From contig CAKUZI010000005.1 of NCBI GenBank assembly GCA_934717855.1, positions 113,687 through 177,686 of the forward strand: DNA of 64,000 nucleotides. The letters run 5' to 3'. Positions 41,549 through 50,736 of the stretch are shown in pieces. The translations under genes were made by a program, and so were the position numbers. The stretch's first letter is position 1. Every line of letters starts with the position of its first letter. This stretch comes from an uncultured Candidatus Melainabacteria bacterium. Its GTDB lineage: Bacteria; Cyanobacteriota; Vampirovibrionia; Gastranaerophilales; Gastranaerophilaceae. The notes beneath the pieces are model-generated. The model worked only from the letters and a program-made list of their open reading frames with translations. It searched no databases and was not told where the DNA came from.

Positions 41549-42175
41549 CTATTTTTTTAGAGAATTTATCTCGTCAACTTGTTTTTGATTAAACAAAACT
41601 GCACCGCCCAGCAACTTTGTATTCAATACAACTTGCGCGTAACTTTCTGCTAATTCTAATTTTAAATAAGCATCTTTTATTGTCTTATCCCCAACAATAA
41701 ACCCATGATTTGCCATCAAAACGGCATCATAATCTTTAAAATACTTTGCTGTTTTTTCAACCAAATCCATAGATCCCGGAAGAGCATATTCTGCTAACGG
41801 AATTTGTCCGAAATAAAAAACATTTTCCGCCATAATCGGCTCATCAAGTGCGATATGGCAACAAGCGAAAGAACTTAAAAAAGGCGGATGAACATGGATT
41901 ATATAATTTACATCAGATCTTTGTTTATAAAATTCTACGTGAAGCATTTTTTCAGAAGACGGTTTTTTATTACCCTCTACAAGTTGTCCGTCATAATCCA
42001 TTATGACAAGTTCATCTTCAGACAAATATCCGTTTGAAGAACCTGAAGAAGTAATTAAAATTTTATCACCATATCTTGCAGAAAAATTTCCAGAATAACC
42101 TGGAGTAAAGTTTTTTACTCCCGCAAGTTTTCCATATTCAATCAATTCTTTTTTTAATTCATCTAAATTCTTCAT
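41549..42175 (-). CDS. Class II aldolase/adducin-family protein
   Basis: A 208-residue zinc-dependent class II aldolase of the FucA/RhaD/AraD kind: GNFSARYGDKILITSSGS, the zinc-binding HVHPPF and a second LMANHGF His. Members cleave sugar phosphates (fuculose-1-P, rhamnulose-1-P) or epimerise ribulose-5-P. The substrate is not evident. It lies between the lptD-like gene, whose stop abuts its ATG (TAG-ATG), and lpxI. The tight coupling in an envelope cluster suggests a role in sugar supply for the envelope, or simple operon hitchhiking. Confidence 0.85.
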   Translation of the reverse strand: MKNLDELKKELIEYGKLAGVKNFTPGYSGNFSARYGDKILITSSGSSNGYLSEDELVIMDYDGQLVEGNKKPSSEKMLHVEFYKQRSDVNYIIHVHPPFLSSFACCHIALDEPIMAENVFYFGQIPLAEYALPGSMDLVEKTAKYFKDYDAVLMANHGFIVGDKTIKDAYLKLELAESYAQVVLNTKLLGGAVLFNQKQVDEINSLKK

Positions 42176-44407
42176 CTACAATTGTTCCTTATCAGGATCC
42201 TCAATATCAATAACTTCTGCGTACATCATCTTCTTCGCAACAGGTTTGTTATCGACACTGTTTTCAGTATCATAAACTTTTAATTTAACATCTTCTTGAC
42301 TACTTTTAGCAAGTCTGTCTGGATGTTTTATCTCCATTTTATCAAATTCCACTGATGATCCTTTTGTATCCATTGCAATACGGAAAGAGAAATATGTTTG
42401 ACGTCTTACCCAGTCATAGCCTAAATTTAACTTAAAATCATCCGGTCCAAAAGCAATGATAAAAGAGTTTTCTTGGAACAATTTTTCATTTGGAGCATCA
42501 CCTGTCAATGTTACTGTTCCTGCCCAAGCTAAAGTTAAATATTTATTTACTCGGAAAGCTTCTCTCAAATATACATTAGCATGACCATATCTATACATAT
42601 CATACACTTTCATCGGTGTTCCATCTTGAAAAGCAGAAACAAAACCGCCAATATCCTGCATCCAATACTTGTATTGAGTATGAACTAATGGCCCAATCCT
42701 ACCTACAAACTGCGTGTCACCAGTCCCATATAAAGCGGCACTACCTTGCATAACTAATGACAAATCATAATTAAACAATTTATCATCATCACGATAACTG
42801 AATAATTTTTGATTAATTTCTGCCATATATCGAGTTCTTAAAGTACCAATATTTTGAACCGGTATTTTTTCATCATGCCTATTAAAATCACTATTTTGCA
42901 TATAACCTATGCCTAAACGGTGTTTAAAACTTAAATCTAAATCTTTACCAATTGTTGATGGAACGATTGTTTGGTCTTTATAAACCAATTCTGCGGCATA
43001 TTTTGCCATTCTACCGCCAAACCACCACTCATCTAAGTATGAATTCGAACCATATTGTAAGAACAATTTATCATCTAAACTTTGTTTACCTCTTAGTACA
43101 AAACGGTCTGCAGCAGATGCATATCCAAACGCTGTAAAATTGGTTGCACTACGATATTTTACCAAACCACCAATACCAATACCACTTCTACTATTGATAA
43201 TTGGCATTAATTTCATTGAAGAACCGCCCTGTAACGGAGTATCAAAAACCCACCCCGGGCCAGCATACATTCCGAAACCTGCAAGCGAACCAATTTCAGG
43301 GTAATTTCCTTCAAAATATTCATGGTTTTTGTTAGTATGTGCCGACAATGATCTGAATTTAAATAAATTACTATCACCATAGCGAATTTGTGCATCTTTT
43401 AATGTTATTACATCATGATCTTTTTTGGCATCTACATTTAACTCTTTAGTTTTAACACTAATGGCTGTTTCTCCAACAAGATCTACTAATGAAGACTTAT
43501 CTTCATCACCAATAATCATTCGATTAAAATTATTGCCACCAATCATTTTGGTTTCTAAATTGAATATATAATGATCTTCTGATGACAATTTCCCATTATA
43601 TAAAATAATCTTATCATCTTGCATATCAGCAGATCTTGCTCTAACCGTCAACATTGAAGCTTTTGTGTTTAAATTATCAATATGCGAACTTTCCTCGTTC
43701 ATATTAACTTGCATATAGTCGCCAAAAACATGATTTCCATCTCTGATAACTTCAACATTTCCATAGGCATTCAAAATATTAGAAGCTTTGTTGTAAACCA
43801 TTTTATCTGCTTTTATAGTAACATTTTGAGGGGGAAATTTTAACACTGGAGATCCGGTTGCAATAATATCCATTGTTTTGTCGTCATAATCAACATTATC
43901 AGCATCTAAAACAACATCATTTGAAGTCACTTGCTCTTTTACTCCGCCTTCCAACTCCAAAGTTGTATCAGTTTCATCTTGTTTTACTTCTTCTTTAGGA
44001 GCTTTTTTAGACTTTTTAGAGACTTTTGCCTCTTTTTGAACAGGATCAACAAAATTAATGTTAAGTTCTTTGTTTAATTTAGCATTTTCTTCAGCTTCTT
44101 GCTTTTCTAATTCTTGTTTTTCTTTTTCTTGAAGCTCAAGATTTTTTTTATAATCTCTTTCTCGCAAATAATTAGTTACCTTTATACGAGTTTTTTTGAA
44201 AAGAGGCATCCCTTTAACAGTACGCACTCCAGAATTACCCTCAACTTTCACATCCGGCATCATTAAACTTGACGGAGCCTCATAAAAACTTTCACTAAAA
44301 AGCTCTTCTAAATTATTAGACACACCCATATTTTTGGCTTCGTCTGCATAAACGCTACCTGACATCATGGATAATATTAAAGCTGTAACTAATATATATT
44401 TTTTCAA
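42176..44407 (-). CDS. lptD: LptD/OstA-like outer-membrane LPS assembly protein
   Basis: A 743-residue protein. A Sec signal peptide (about 1-21, ending GSVYA) is followed by a disordered Glu/Lys-rich region (about 85-150), an OstA-type beta-jellyroll (about 155-290, with VVLDADNVDYDDKT, IIATGSPVLKF and KADKMVYN) and a large beta-strand-rich C-terminal barrel. LptD with LptE inserts LPS into the outer leaflet. Sequence similarity outside the OstA domain is low, as is usual for the family, and the essential Cys pairs of E. coli LptD are not evident. The start is TTG at 44407, after GGCGGGAAG. It is coupled to the aldolase (TAG-ATG) and follows the M23 gene. Confidence 0.75.
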   Translation of the reverse strand: MKKYILVTALILSMMSGSVYADEAKNMGVSNNLEELFSESFYEAPSSLMMPDVKVEGNSGVRTVKGMPLFKKTRIKVTNYLRERDYKKNLELQEKEKQELEKQEAEENAKLNKELNINFVDPVQKEAKVSKKSKKAPKEEVKQDETDTTLELEGGVKEQVTSNDVVLDADNVDYDDKTMDIIATGSPVLKFPPQNVTIKADKMVYNKASNILNAYGNVEVIRDGNHVFGDYMQVNMNEESSHIDNLNTKASMLTVRARSADMQDDKIILYNGKLSSEDHYIFNLETKMIGGNNFNRMIIGDEDKSSLVDLVGETAISVKTKELNVDAKKDHDVITLKDAQIRYGDSNLFKFRSLSAHTNKNHEYFEGNYPEIGSLAGFGMYAGPGWVFDTPLQGGSSMKLMPIINSRSGIGIGGLVKYRSATNFTAFGYASAADRFVLRGKQSLDDKLFLQYGSNSYLDEWWFGGRMAKYAAELVYKDQTIVPSTIGKDLDLSFKHRLGIGYMQNSDFNRHDEKIPVQNIGTLRTRYMAEINQKLFSYRDDDKLFNYDLSLVMQGSAALYGTGDTQFVGRIGPLVHTQYKYWMQDIGGFVSAFQDGTPMKVYDMYRYGHANVYLREAFRVNKYLTLAWAGTVTLTGDAPNEKLFQENSFIIAFGPDDFKLNLGYDWVRRQTYFSFRIAMDTKGSSVEFDKMEIKHPDRLAKSSQEDVKLKVYDTENSVDNKPVAKKMMYAEVIDIEDPDKEQL

Positions 44408-44424
44408 CTTCCCGCCTTTTCAAA

Positions 44425-45549
44425 CTAAATATAATTTAACGGATTGTTTGGTTTTCCGTTAATTCTAACTTCAAAGTGAACATGAGGACCGGTACTATAA
44501 CCTGTGGTTCCCTCATAACCAACAACCTCTCCTTTATTAACAAATTGGCCTTGCCCAACCTTTATTGAAGACATGTGAGCATAAAGCGTTGTTGTCGGTT
44601 TCCCGTTTACCACACCATGATCCAATATTACAACTTTACCATAACCGCCATACCAGCCGGAATAAATCACCTTGCCGGAATTTGAAGCTCGAATACTGCC
44701 GTGGTTTGGCCCAGCAATATCAACACCTGAGTGGAATGTACGACTATTAAATATAGGGTGAGTTCTCCAACCAAAAGGAGATGTAATTCTCCCTCCAATA
44801 GGTTTCATAAATCCAGTTGATGTAATTCTTACAGTTGAACCACCTTTATTACGAGCAATCATACTTTGAATACTTGCAGATTGTCTTGCTAATTCTCTTT
44901 CTGCTCTTTCATAAGTTTTTCTATCTGTTTTGTATTTGCTAATCATACTTTGATTCATAGCAATGGCAGATTTGATATTTTTTTGTTGAGAGTTTATGCT
45001 TTGAATAGATTGTGCTATAGCAATTTTCTTTGCTTGAACATCTCTTTTCATAATTGCAATTCTTTGCGATTTTGCTCTCACTGCTAGAATTTGTGCATAA
45101 TTTTTCTTTAATACAATTTTTTCAAAATACACAACATCTAACAATGAATTCAAATCTTTTGCTGTTATAATCAATTGAAACATGCCTGTTCTTTGATTTT
45201 TATAAACTTGTCGAATTCGTTTTTGCATATCAACATTTGCTTTATTAAATTCGGCTAAAGAAGAATTCAAATCTTTTTCAAGTTGTGCTAATTGAGATTC
45301 CAAGCTAGAATACTGATTTTTAGTCCTTTGCAAACTTGTTGAAGCTTGTTCTAATTTCTGCTGATTCTTGTAAAGTTTGTTTTTTTCAAGATGTTCTAAA
45401 ACTTTCAATCTTTTAATTTTTTCATGTGTAACTCGTTGCTTATGCTGAATAGTTCTCAACTGATTTGCATTAGCAACTAAGCTTATATTTCCTATAAGCA
45501 ACGCTACAAATACTATGAACATTTTCTTAAAAAATCTACTTATAACCAC
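44425..45549 (-). CDS. Exported coiled-coil M23 peptidase (EnvC/NlpD-like)
   Basis: A 374-residue protein: a signal peptide or membrane anchor (about 8-28), a long coiled coil (about 30-240) and a C-terminal LytM/M23 domain (about 255-370) with HSGVDIAG, GYGKVVILDHG, LYAHMSS and HVHFEVR. The zinc residues (first H of HSGVD, D, and HxH of HVHFE) are all present, so it is likely an active endopeptidase rather than an EnvC-like activator lacking them. The start is GTG at 45549. It sits 8 bases after the stop of a 34-residue membrane peptide gene. It probably cuts peptidoglycan cross-links during growth or division. Confidence 0.88.
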   Translation of the reverse strand: MVISRFFKKMFIVFVALLIGNISLVANANQLRTIQHKQRVTHEKIKRLKVLEHLEKNKLYKNQQKLEQASTSLQRTKNQYSSLESQLAQLEKDLNSSLAEFNKANVDMQKRIRQVYKNQRTGMFQLIITAKDLNSLLDVVYFEKIVLKKNYAQILAVRAKSQRIAIMKRDVQAKKIAIAQSIQSINSQQKNIKSAIAMNQSMISKYKTDRKTYERAERELARQSASIQSMIARNKGGSTVRITSTGFMKPIGGRITSPFGWRTHPIFNSRTFHSGVDIAGPNHGSIRASNSGKVIYSGWYGGYGKVVILDHGVVNGKPTTTLYAHMSSIKVGQGQFVNKGEVVGYEGTTGYSTGPHVHFEVRINGKPNNPLNYI

Positions 45550-45556
45550 AATATAC

Positions 45557-45661
45557 CTATTTTACTATTAGAGGCAACAGCATTAAACCAACAGTCCAAG
45601 CAAGGAATGTAATTCCCATAATTGCAATTATGATTTTTTGGTGTTTTCTTAAAAATTCCAT
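45557..45661 (-). CDS. Small single-pass membrane peptide, 34 residues
   Basis: A short frame missing from ordinary gene lists: a basic N-terminus (MEFLRKHQKII) and a hydrophobic segment (IAIMGITFLAWTVGLMLLPLIV). AGGGG lies 7 bases before the ATG and the stop lies 8 bases before the GTG of the M23 gene, so the two would be translated together. Its role might be to recruit or regulate the M23 peptidase. A peptide this short cannot be assigned by similarity and could be chance. Confidence 0.5.
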   Translation of the reverse strand: MEFLRKHQKIIIAIMGITFLAWTVGLMLLPLIVK

Positions 45662-45711
45662 TTTGTATCCCCTATCCGTTCTTCTAAGATTGTACTATAA
45701 AAATTTTTGAT

Positions 45712-45740
45712 TTGCAAAATTTTAAGAAATCTATTAATAT
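45712..45740 (+). promoter_or_regulatory. Promoter of the STAND-like gene (leaderless arrangement)
   Basis: TTGCAA (45712-45717), a 17-base spacer and TAATAT (45735-45740), then six bases (AGCTTT) and the ATG at 45747. Confidence 0.55.
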
Positions 45741-45746
45741 AGCTTT

Positions 45747-48080
45747 ATGGAATTTATTAAAGAAACAGTCGACAAAAAGCTAATACAAAAACAAGATATT
45801 GGGATTAATCCCTTTTTAATAGAGAATAATTTGGACAAAATTGAAAAAATTATAAACTTTTTTTCAAACAATACTCCAATCCTTTTAATAAACGGATTTA
45901 TGGGAACCGGAAAAGTTTTAGTCGTAAATCAAGCTTTGTCTTTTTTAGATATTGAAACTATCGTCTTGAAATATAATTGTTTTGAAACAACTACTCTTGA
46001 TGATATTTTACTTCAATTTTTTGATAACTTTAAAAAATTGACAACTCAAGGTATTATTCAAATTCCTAAAGCTAGAACAGAAAACTTCACACAAAAAATT
46101 AACGCATATTTTGAATCGATAGAAAAGCCTATTGTAATAGTTTTTGACTCATTTGAACAAGTTACAATAGAAAATAAACAGGAAATTCTGGATTTTATTA
46201 AACATCTTGCCAAATCAGAAAAAATTAAACAAATTTTAATTTCCAGAAAATTTGATTACAACGATTTTCCTGAAAATATTGAGCGAGTCGCAATTACAGC
46301 TTTAAGTAAGCCCGTTTTTGAAAAATATTTAAAATCTGAAGATTTAAAACAAATCGGTCCTCTTTCAGATGAATTGTACAAATACTCTCGCGGATACTAT
46401 TTCTACACAACATTAGCCATAAAAATAATGCAAATTAGAAAACTTAATTTGATGGAATTTTTATCCGGTTATACAAAAAGTTTTTTGTCATTTAATGACT
46501 TTATTTTGCGTGAAGCATTATCACTTGTTGATCCGATAAGCGGGCATTTGATTAGATTTTTAACAATTATGCGCCATCCTGTTAGCATAAATTTGCTCAA
46601 AACATTACACTTATATGACGCCGATAGGTTAGCATATCTTGTCGATAATTTGGTTTTGACACGTGAAAGTTCTTTTGTGTATTTACAAGATTATTATAAA
46701 GAAATTTCAGAAAATTCAATTGCAGACAATATTGCAGTAAAAATCCACAAAAATTGTGTAGAATTGTACAAAACGCAATTACCTTTAAAACCTCTTGAAA
46801 GAGACTTGCTGATTTCTCGTCAAACAATGCGTTCTGAAATTGAATTTCACAGTCTTTTTATCCCGAAAAAACCGGTACTTCCACAACGTCCGGTACCGGA
46901 AATTCAGTTTATTGAACAAAAAATCGTTCCTGCGATTCCGCAATCGAAACAAGAAAAAGACGAACAAATTAAAAATATCTCATTCGTCTTTGAATCCGAA
47001 GAAAATGAAATGGCAATTATGAACAAAATTGCAGATTCTATAAATAATTTCGTAGATATTTCGGATAAAAATCAACAAACTTTTGAAGAAATTAAAAACT
47101 TATCACTTGTTAATTTGTTAAATCTGGCCAAAAAAGAAGAGCAAAAATTTGATTACAAAAAGGTTATAATGATTTTGCAAAAAGCATTAACAATGAATAC
47201 AGATGATGATTTTTATACATTTTTACCAACACTTTATACAAAATTGGGAGAAAATTTCAATAAACTTTCAGATTGGTTTAATTCTCTAAAATATTATGAA
47301 CTTGCGGAAGAGTTTTACGTTTCAACAGGCGATACTCAAAAAATTAACGAGTGTAAATTTGAAATCGCAAATATTTACTATATAACTTTTAAACGCGACA
47401 AAACTCAAAATATTTTAAAAGAAATTCTTAATGAAAATATTTCTTTGAACCTAAAACTTAAATCAGAACTATTACTTTCAAGTATAACGGGAGAAAGTAT
47501 TAAAAACTTCTTACCTGAAACAACTGATGGGGTTGAAAAAAATATTCTTGCAGAACTTTACTTTAAATACGCCCTAAATTGCGACGAAGAGGGAAATATT
47601 GAAACTGCAGTAAAATATTACAAAAAATGCGTTGAAACTTCCCAAGATCCAAAAATAAACCAATACTTGTCTTCAGCACTAACAAACCTTGCAACTATTT
47701 TTGATGAAAACGGAAAATCAGATACCGCAATTAAATATTTACAAGAAAGTTTAAGATTGGATGAGTTAACTCAAAATTATAACGGGATTTATGTTTCAAC
47801 AATGAAACTTGCAGAAATTAATGTTGTAAAAGCTCCTCAAAAAGCGTTAGAATTCCTTAAGCGAGCTAAAAATTGTGCAATAGAATTAAATGAGCCGTTT
47901 TATATAGCATCATCAGACGTAGCTCTTGGAGATTTTTACTATAATAAAAAAGATTATAAAAACGCTTTAAATCATTATAAATTGGCACACACACTTGCAA
48001 AAGATAACTTTGCAAAAGACAATATTGAAAAAATAGAAACACGAATTAACGACATAAAAAAGGTTTACAATGCAGAATAA
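45747..48080 (+). CDS. STAND-like P-loop ATPase with C-terminal TPR repeats
   Basis: A 777-residue protein. The N-terminal ATPase module has a P-loop G50-FMGTG-K56, but residue 57 is Val where Ser/Thr normally binds magnesium; a Walker B-like strand IVIVFDSFEQV (D134) follows. A winged-helix-like middle (about 270-380), a Pro-rich linker (about 385-420) and about eight TPR-like helix pairs (470-770) complete it. This NTPase-wHTH-TPR order is that of STAND signalling proteins, including regulators and defence proteins. The start has no ribosome binding site; the -10 ends six bases before the ATG. rsmG overlaps its end by 11 bases. The role is unknown. Confidence 0.72.
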   Translation: MEFIKETVDKKLIQKQDIGINPFLIENNLDKIEKIINFFSNNTPILLINGFMGTGKVLVVNQALSFLDIETIVLKYNCFETTTLDDILLQFFDNFKKLTTQGIIQIPKARTENFTQKINAYFESIEKPIVIVFDSFEQVTIENKQEILDFIKHLAKSEKIKQILISRKFDYNDFPENIERVAITALSKPVFEKYLKSEDLKQIGPLSDELYKYSRGYYFYTTLAIKIMQIRKLNLMEFLSGYTKSFLSFNDFILREALSLVDPISGHLIRFLTIMRHPVSINLLKTLHLYDADRLAYLVDNLVLTRESSFVYLQDYYKEISENSIADNIAVKIHKNCVELYKTQLPLKPLERDLLISRQTMRSEIEFHSLFIPKKPVLPQRPVPEIQFIEQKIVPAIPQSKQEKDEQIKNISFVFESEENEMAIMNKIADSINNFVDISDKNQQTFEEIKNLSLVNLLNLAKKEEQKFDYKKVIMILQKALTMNTDDDFYTFLPTLYTKLGENFNKLSDWFNSLKYYELAEEFYVSTGDTQKINECKFEIANIYYITFKRDKTQNILKEILNENISLNLKLKSELLLSSITGESIKNFLPETTDGVEKNILAELYFKYALNCDEEGNIETAVKYYKKCVETSQDPKINQYLSSALTNLATIFDENGKSDTAIKYLQESLRLDELTQNYNGIYVSTMKLAEINVVKAPQKALEFLKRAKNCAIELNEPFYIASSDVALGDFYYNKKDYKNALNHYKLAHTLAKDNFAKDNIEKIETRINDIKKVYNAE

Positions 48081-48663
48081 AGAATATTTTAAAGACTATA
48101 TAGAAGCTTTTTTAGAACAAAATTCTAAACTTAATTTAATCTCAAAAAATGATGAAAAATTTTTATGGGAAAAACATATTTTTGACAGTTTGGCGATTGA
48201 AAAATTTTTTGAAAAATATCAATTCGAGGTAAAAAACCTATTAGATTTTGGAACCGGCGGAGGTTTTCCTGCTGTACCTATCGCGTTGGCTTATCCAAAA
48301 ATTCATGTTACAGCAATGGATAGCATCAGAAAAAAAATTAATGCTATCACTGCGATTAAAGAAGAATTAAAAATACCGAATTTAATCCCGCTTTGCGGAC
48401 GTGTGGAAACACTAGATGAGAAGTTTGATTTGATTACATCTCGCGCAGTAGCTAATCTTGGCAAAATAGTAGAATACGCCATGCCACGACTAAAAAAAGA
48501 TGGATATTTTATTGCATATAAATCGGTTAAAGCGCAAGAAGAAATTGAAGAAGCTAAACCTATTTTGAAAAAACTCAAAGCCGAAATTGTTGACATAATC
48601 CAATATGATTTACCTTTACAAGAGAATCACACAAGAAATTTAGTTGTAATTAAGCATAAATAA
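48070..48663 (+). CDS. rsmG: 16S rRNA (guanine527-N7)-methyltransferase
   Basis: Methylates G527 of 16S rRNA using S-adenosylmethionine. The 197-residue protein has the RsmG features: LNLISKNDEKFLWEKHIFDS, the SAM-binding LLDFGTGGGFPAVPIALAYP, MDSIRKKI and SRAVANL. It starts 11 bases inside the end of the STAND-like gene, using AAAAGG there as a ribosome binding site, so it is translationally coupled to it. rsmG is more usually found with gid/parAB; here the neighbours are unrelated. A palindromic repeat region follows. Confidence 0.93.
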   Translation: MQNKEYFKDYIEAFLEQNSKLNLISKNDEKFLWEKHIFDSLAIEKFFEKYQFEVKNLLDFGTGGGFPAVPIALAYPKIHVTAMDSIRKKINAITAIKEELKIPNLIPLCGRVETLDEKFDLITSRAVANLGKIVEYAMPRLKKDGYFIAYKSVKAQEEIEEAKPILKKLKAEIVDIIQYDLPLQENHTRNLVVIKHK

Positions 48664-48689
48664 TATAATTTTTGTTTGTTAAGATGCTT

Positions 48690-48890
48690 CTTTTTTCATG
48701 TTCTCCACTTGAGAGAGGACTTTAGGCAGATTTAACCTCTCCGAGGGAAGAGGTCGGAGTCGTTTGCGAACGGATGTGAGCATTACGAATTCGGGAGAGG
48801 GGTTAATTTTTTGTATAAAAATAATTATTATTTTCATGTCCTCCACTTGAGGGAGGATTGAAATCTTTGATTTCGAGGTGGGGAAAGTAG
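48690..48890. repeat. Composite palindromic intergenic repeat
   Basis: Two 23-base direct copies of CATGTYCTCCACTTGAGRGA plus GGA (48697-48719 and 48835-48857, two mismatches), each able to form a stem with loop ACTTGA. Between them an element of about 80 bases is bounded by TTAACC-type and GGTTAA-type arms (near 48728-48744 and 48790-48807). It is richer in G and C than its surroundings. This fits a REP/MITE-like mobile palindrome inserted between rsmG and the converging GspF gene; no reading frame is credible. Confidence 0.55.
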
Positions 48891-48910
48891 TAGTAATATT
48901 TTTTAAATTT

Positions 48911-50152
48911 TTAAAACAACGAACCCAACATCGCAAAATACATTTGATAAAAACCAACAGCGATAAATGCAACAGCAATTCCCATTATCACGATTAGTGT
49001 TGGCTCAAAAAGACGTGTCATGGCTTCTAATGCCATATTAACTTTCTTGTCTATAACATCAGCAGAATCTCTAAACATTTTCCCGAGAGTACCTGATTTT
49101 TCTCCTGTGGCAATCATTGTTATTAACGCTGATGGAATTGCACCAGTCACATTAAACGCCTCGGATAAAGGTTTACTATTTTTGACCATATTAATTGCAT
49201 TAGCAACTTTGTTCTTAATTGTATAGTTTCCTATAGTTTTATTTGAAAGCTTCAACGCATTAACAATCGGAACTCCTGCCTCATAAGCTATATACAATAC
49301 CGTCATAAAGTTAGACAAATTTATATATTGTATAAAATCAGAAACAACCGGAATTTTCAGAACATAGTCATCCCATTTAGATTTAATCTGAGGGTTTTGA
49401 AACAGCATTGAAGTTGCTCCGCAAAATGCACCTATACCGACAATTACCAGCCACCAAAAATGATTTATAAATTGGCAAAAGCCTATTAACATTCGAGAAT
49501 AAAAAGGAATATCCGTACTATTAAATTGTAGTACTCCATAAAAAGCCGGAAAAACTTTTATCGAAAACAACATTAAAACACCAAACATTATTAGAATTAA
49601 GACAGCAGGATAAATCGAAGCGCGAATAATTTTACTTTTTATATCATCCTGATTTCTTAATAGATATAACATTCTACCCAATGTTATATCTAATTCTCCT
49701 GCTTCTTCTCCAGTTTTTACAAGCGCAATATAAAGTTCTCCAAAAACTTTAGGATACAAACTTGCTAGTGCAGTTGCAAAAGTCATTCCATTTATTATAC
49801 TTTTTTGAACATTATGACAAATTATTTTTATTTTTTCTCTTGGACTGCTATTTTCTAAAGAATGCAAAGCATCCAAGATCGGAATTCCTGAAGCTATCAT
49901 AACTTCCAGCTCCGATGTAAACATTATTTTTTCCTGCAAACTCAAGCTTTTCACGATTTTACCATTCGTTAACAGTGTTTCTTGAGAAGTTACAGGGAGC
50001 GCATCAACTATAATTTCTTCTGTATAAACTTTTGTAGGAAGAAAACCAAGTTCATAAATCTTTCTCCTCGCCTCTCTCGGAGAAGAAGCTTCAACTTCGC
50101 CAGTCACAATCTGAGTTTTATCTTTTAATGCACTATATTTGAACTTTGTCAT
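48911..50152 (-). CDS. GspF/PilC-type inner-membrane platform protein
   Basis: A 413-residue polytopic protein. Two T2SSF domains (about 75-200 and 275-400) each carry the family's conserved helix pattern: LTSELEVMIASGIPILDAL then GEEAGELD, and LYIAYEAGVPIVNALKL then GEKSGTL. Three hydrophobic segments and an N-terminal FKYSALKDKTQIVTGEVEA match the PilC/GspF start. It anchors the assembly ATPase at the membrane of type IV pili and type II secretion systems. It is the only machine core component in this window and probably acts on the pseudopilins here. The start (ATG at 50152, or TTG at 50158) has no clear ribosome binding site. Confidence 0.92.
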   Translation of the reverse strand: MTKFKYSALKDKTQIVTGEVEASSPREARRKIYELGFLPTKVYTEEIIVDALPVTSQETLLTNGKIVKSLSLQEKIMFTSELEVMIASGIPILDALHSLENSSPREKIKIICHNVQKSIINGMTFATALASLYPKVFGELYIALVKTGEEAGELDITLGRMLYLLRNQDDIKSKIIRASIYPAVLILIMFGVLMLFSIKVFPAFYGVLQFNSTDIPFYSRMLIGFCQFINHFWWLVIVGIGAFCGATSMLFQNPQIKSKWDDYVLKIPVVSDFIQYINLSNFMTVLYIAYEAGVPIVNALKLSNKTIGNYTIKNKVANAINMVKNSKPLSEAFNVTGAIPSALITMIATGEKSGTLGKMFRDSADVIDKKVNMALEAMTRLFEPTLIVIMGIAVAFIAVGFYQMYFAMLGSLF

Positions 50153-50206
50153 AACCAATTAATCCAAAATTATAATATAATATTTTGCTAAAAATAGCAA
50201 GAAAAA

Positions 50207-50677
50207 TTACTCAATTATGTCTGCCAAACTAAATTTTATAATTTTTGAGAGGTCATCAAGCCCCATTTCAACCTGATAACCAATCTTTCCACCACTAAAC
50301 ATAATTGTCTCAAAATCTTTTGCAGAATTATGTATTGTTGTCGTAAAAAACTTTTTCATACCTATCGGAGAACAACCGCCATGAATATAACCTGTCAATG
50401 GTAATAACTCTTTTGATTTTATCATTTCTACAGATTTTTCACCAACACTTTTGGCTGATTTTTTCAAATTTAATTCCTCTGCCACAGGAAGCATAAAAAC
50501 ATAATGTTTACCGGATTTTCCTAAAGTTACAAGTGTTTTGAAAACCCTTTCCGGATTTTGATTTAAAACTTTTGCAACTTCAACTCCACTTACAGCGTCA
50601 GTACCAAGATAACTGTAAAAATTGTATTTAATTTTAAGTTTATCAAGTTCTCTCATTACATTTGTTTTATGTTCCAT
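50207..50677 (-). CDS. ybaK: YbaK/EbsC-family aminoacyl-tRNA deacylase
   Basis: A 156-residue protein of the YbaK fold, which hydrolyses mischarged Cys-tRNA-Pro and related tRNAs. Features seen are GVEVAKVLNQNPERVFKTLV at the start, the KSAKSVGEKSVEMI helix region and the conserved TGYIHGGCSPIGMKK motif with a GxxP active-site region. GGAG precedes the ATG. It is downstream of the FAD-protein gene with a terminator between, so it is probably a separate unit. Confidence 0.92.
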   Translation of the reverse strand: MEHKTNVMRELDKLKIKYNFYSYLGTDAVSGVEVAKVLNQNPERVFKTLVTLGKSGKHYVFMLPVAEELNLKKSAKSVGEKSVEMIKSKELLPLTGYIHGGCSPIGMKKFFTTTIHNSAKDFETIMFSGGKIGYQVEMGLDDLSKIIKFSLADIIE

Positions 50678-50688
50678 AAATTTCTCCT

Positions 50689-50728
50689 AAAAAAAATCTC
50701 TCAGCTTATTGTTGAGAGATTTTTTATT
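50689..50728 (-). terminator. Terminator between the FAD-protein and ybaK genes
   Basis: AAATCTCTCA and TGAGAGATTT form a long stem, flanked by A and T runs; on the minus strand it ends the FAD-protein transcript. Confidence 0.8.
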
Positions 50729-50736
50729 TTATATTT

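Noticed and set aside
48679..48978. A 99-residue frame on the minus strand
   Set aside because: It lies across the palindromic repeat and into the GspF gene; biased composition and no start signal.
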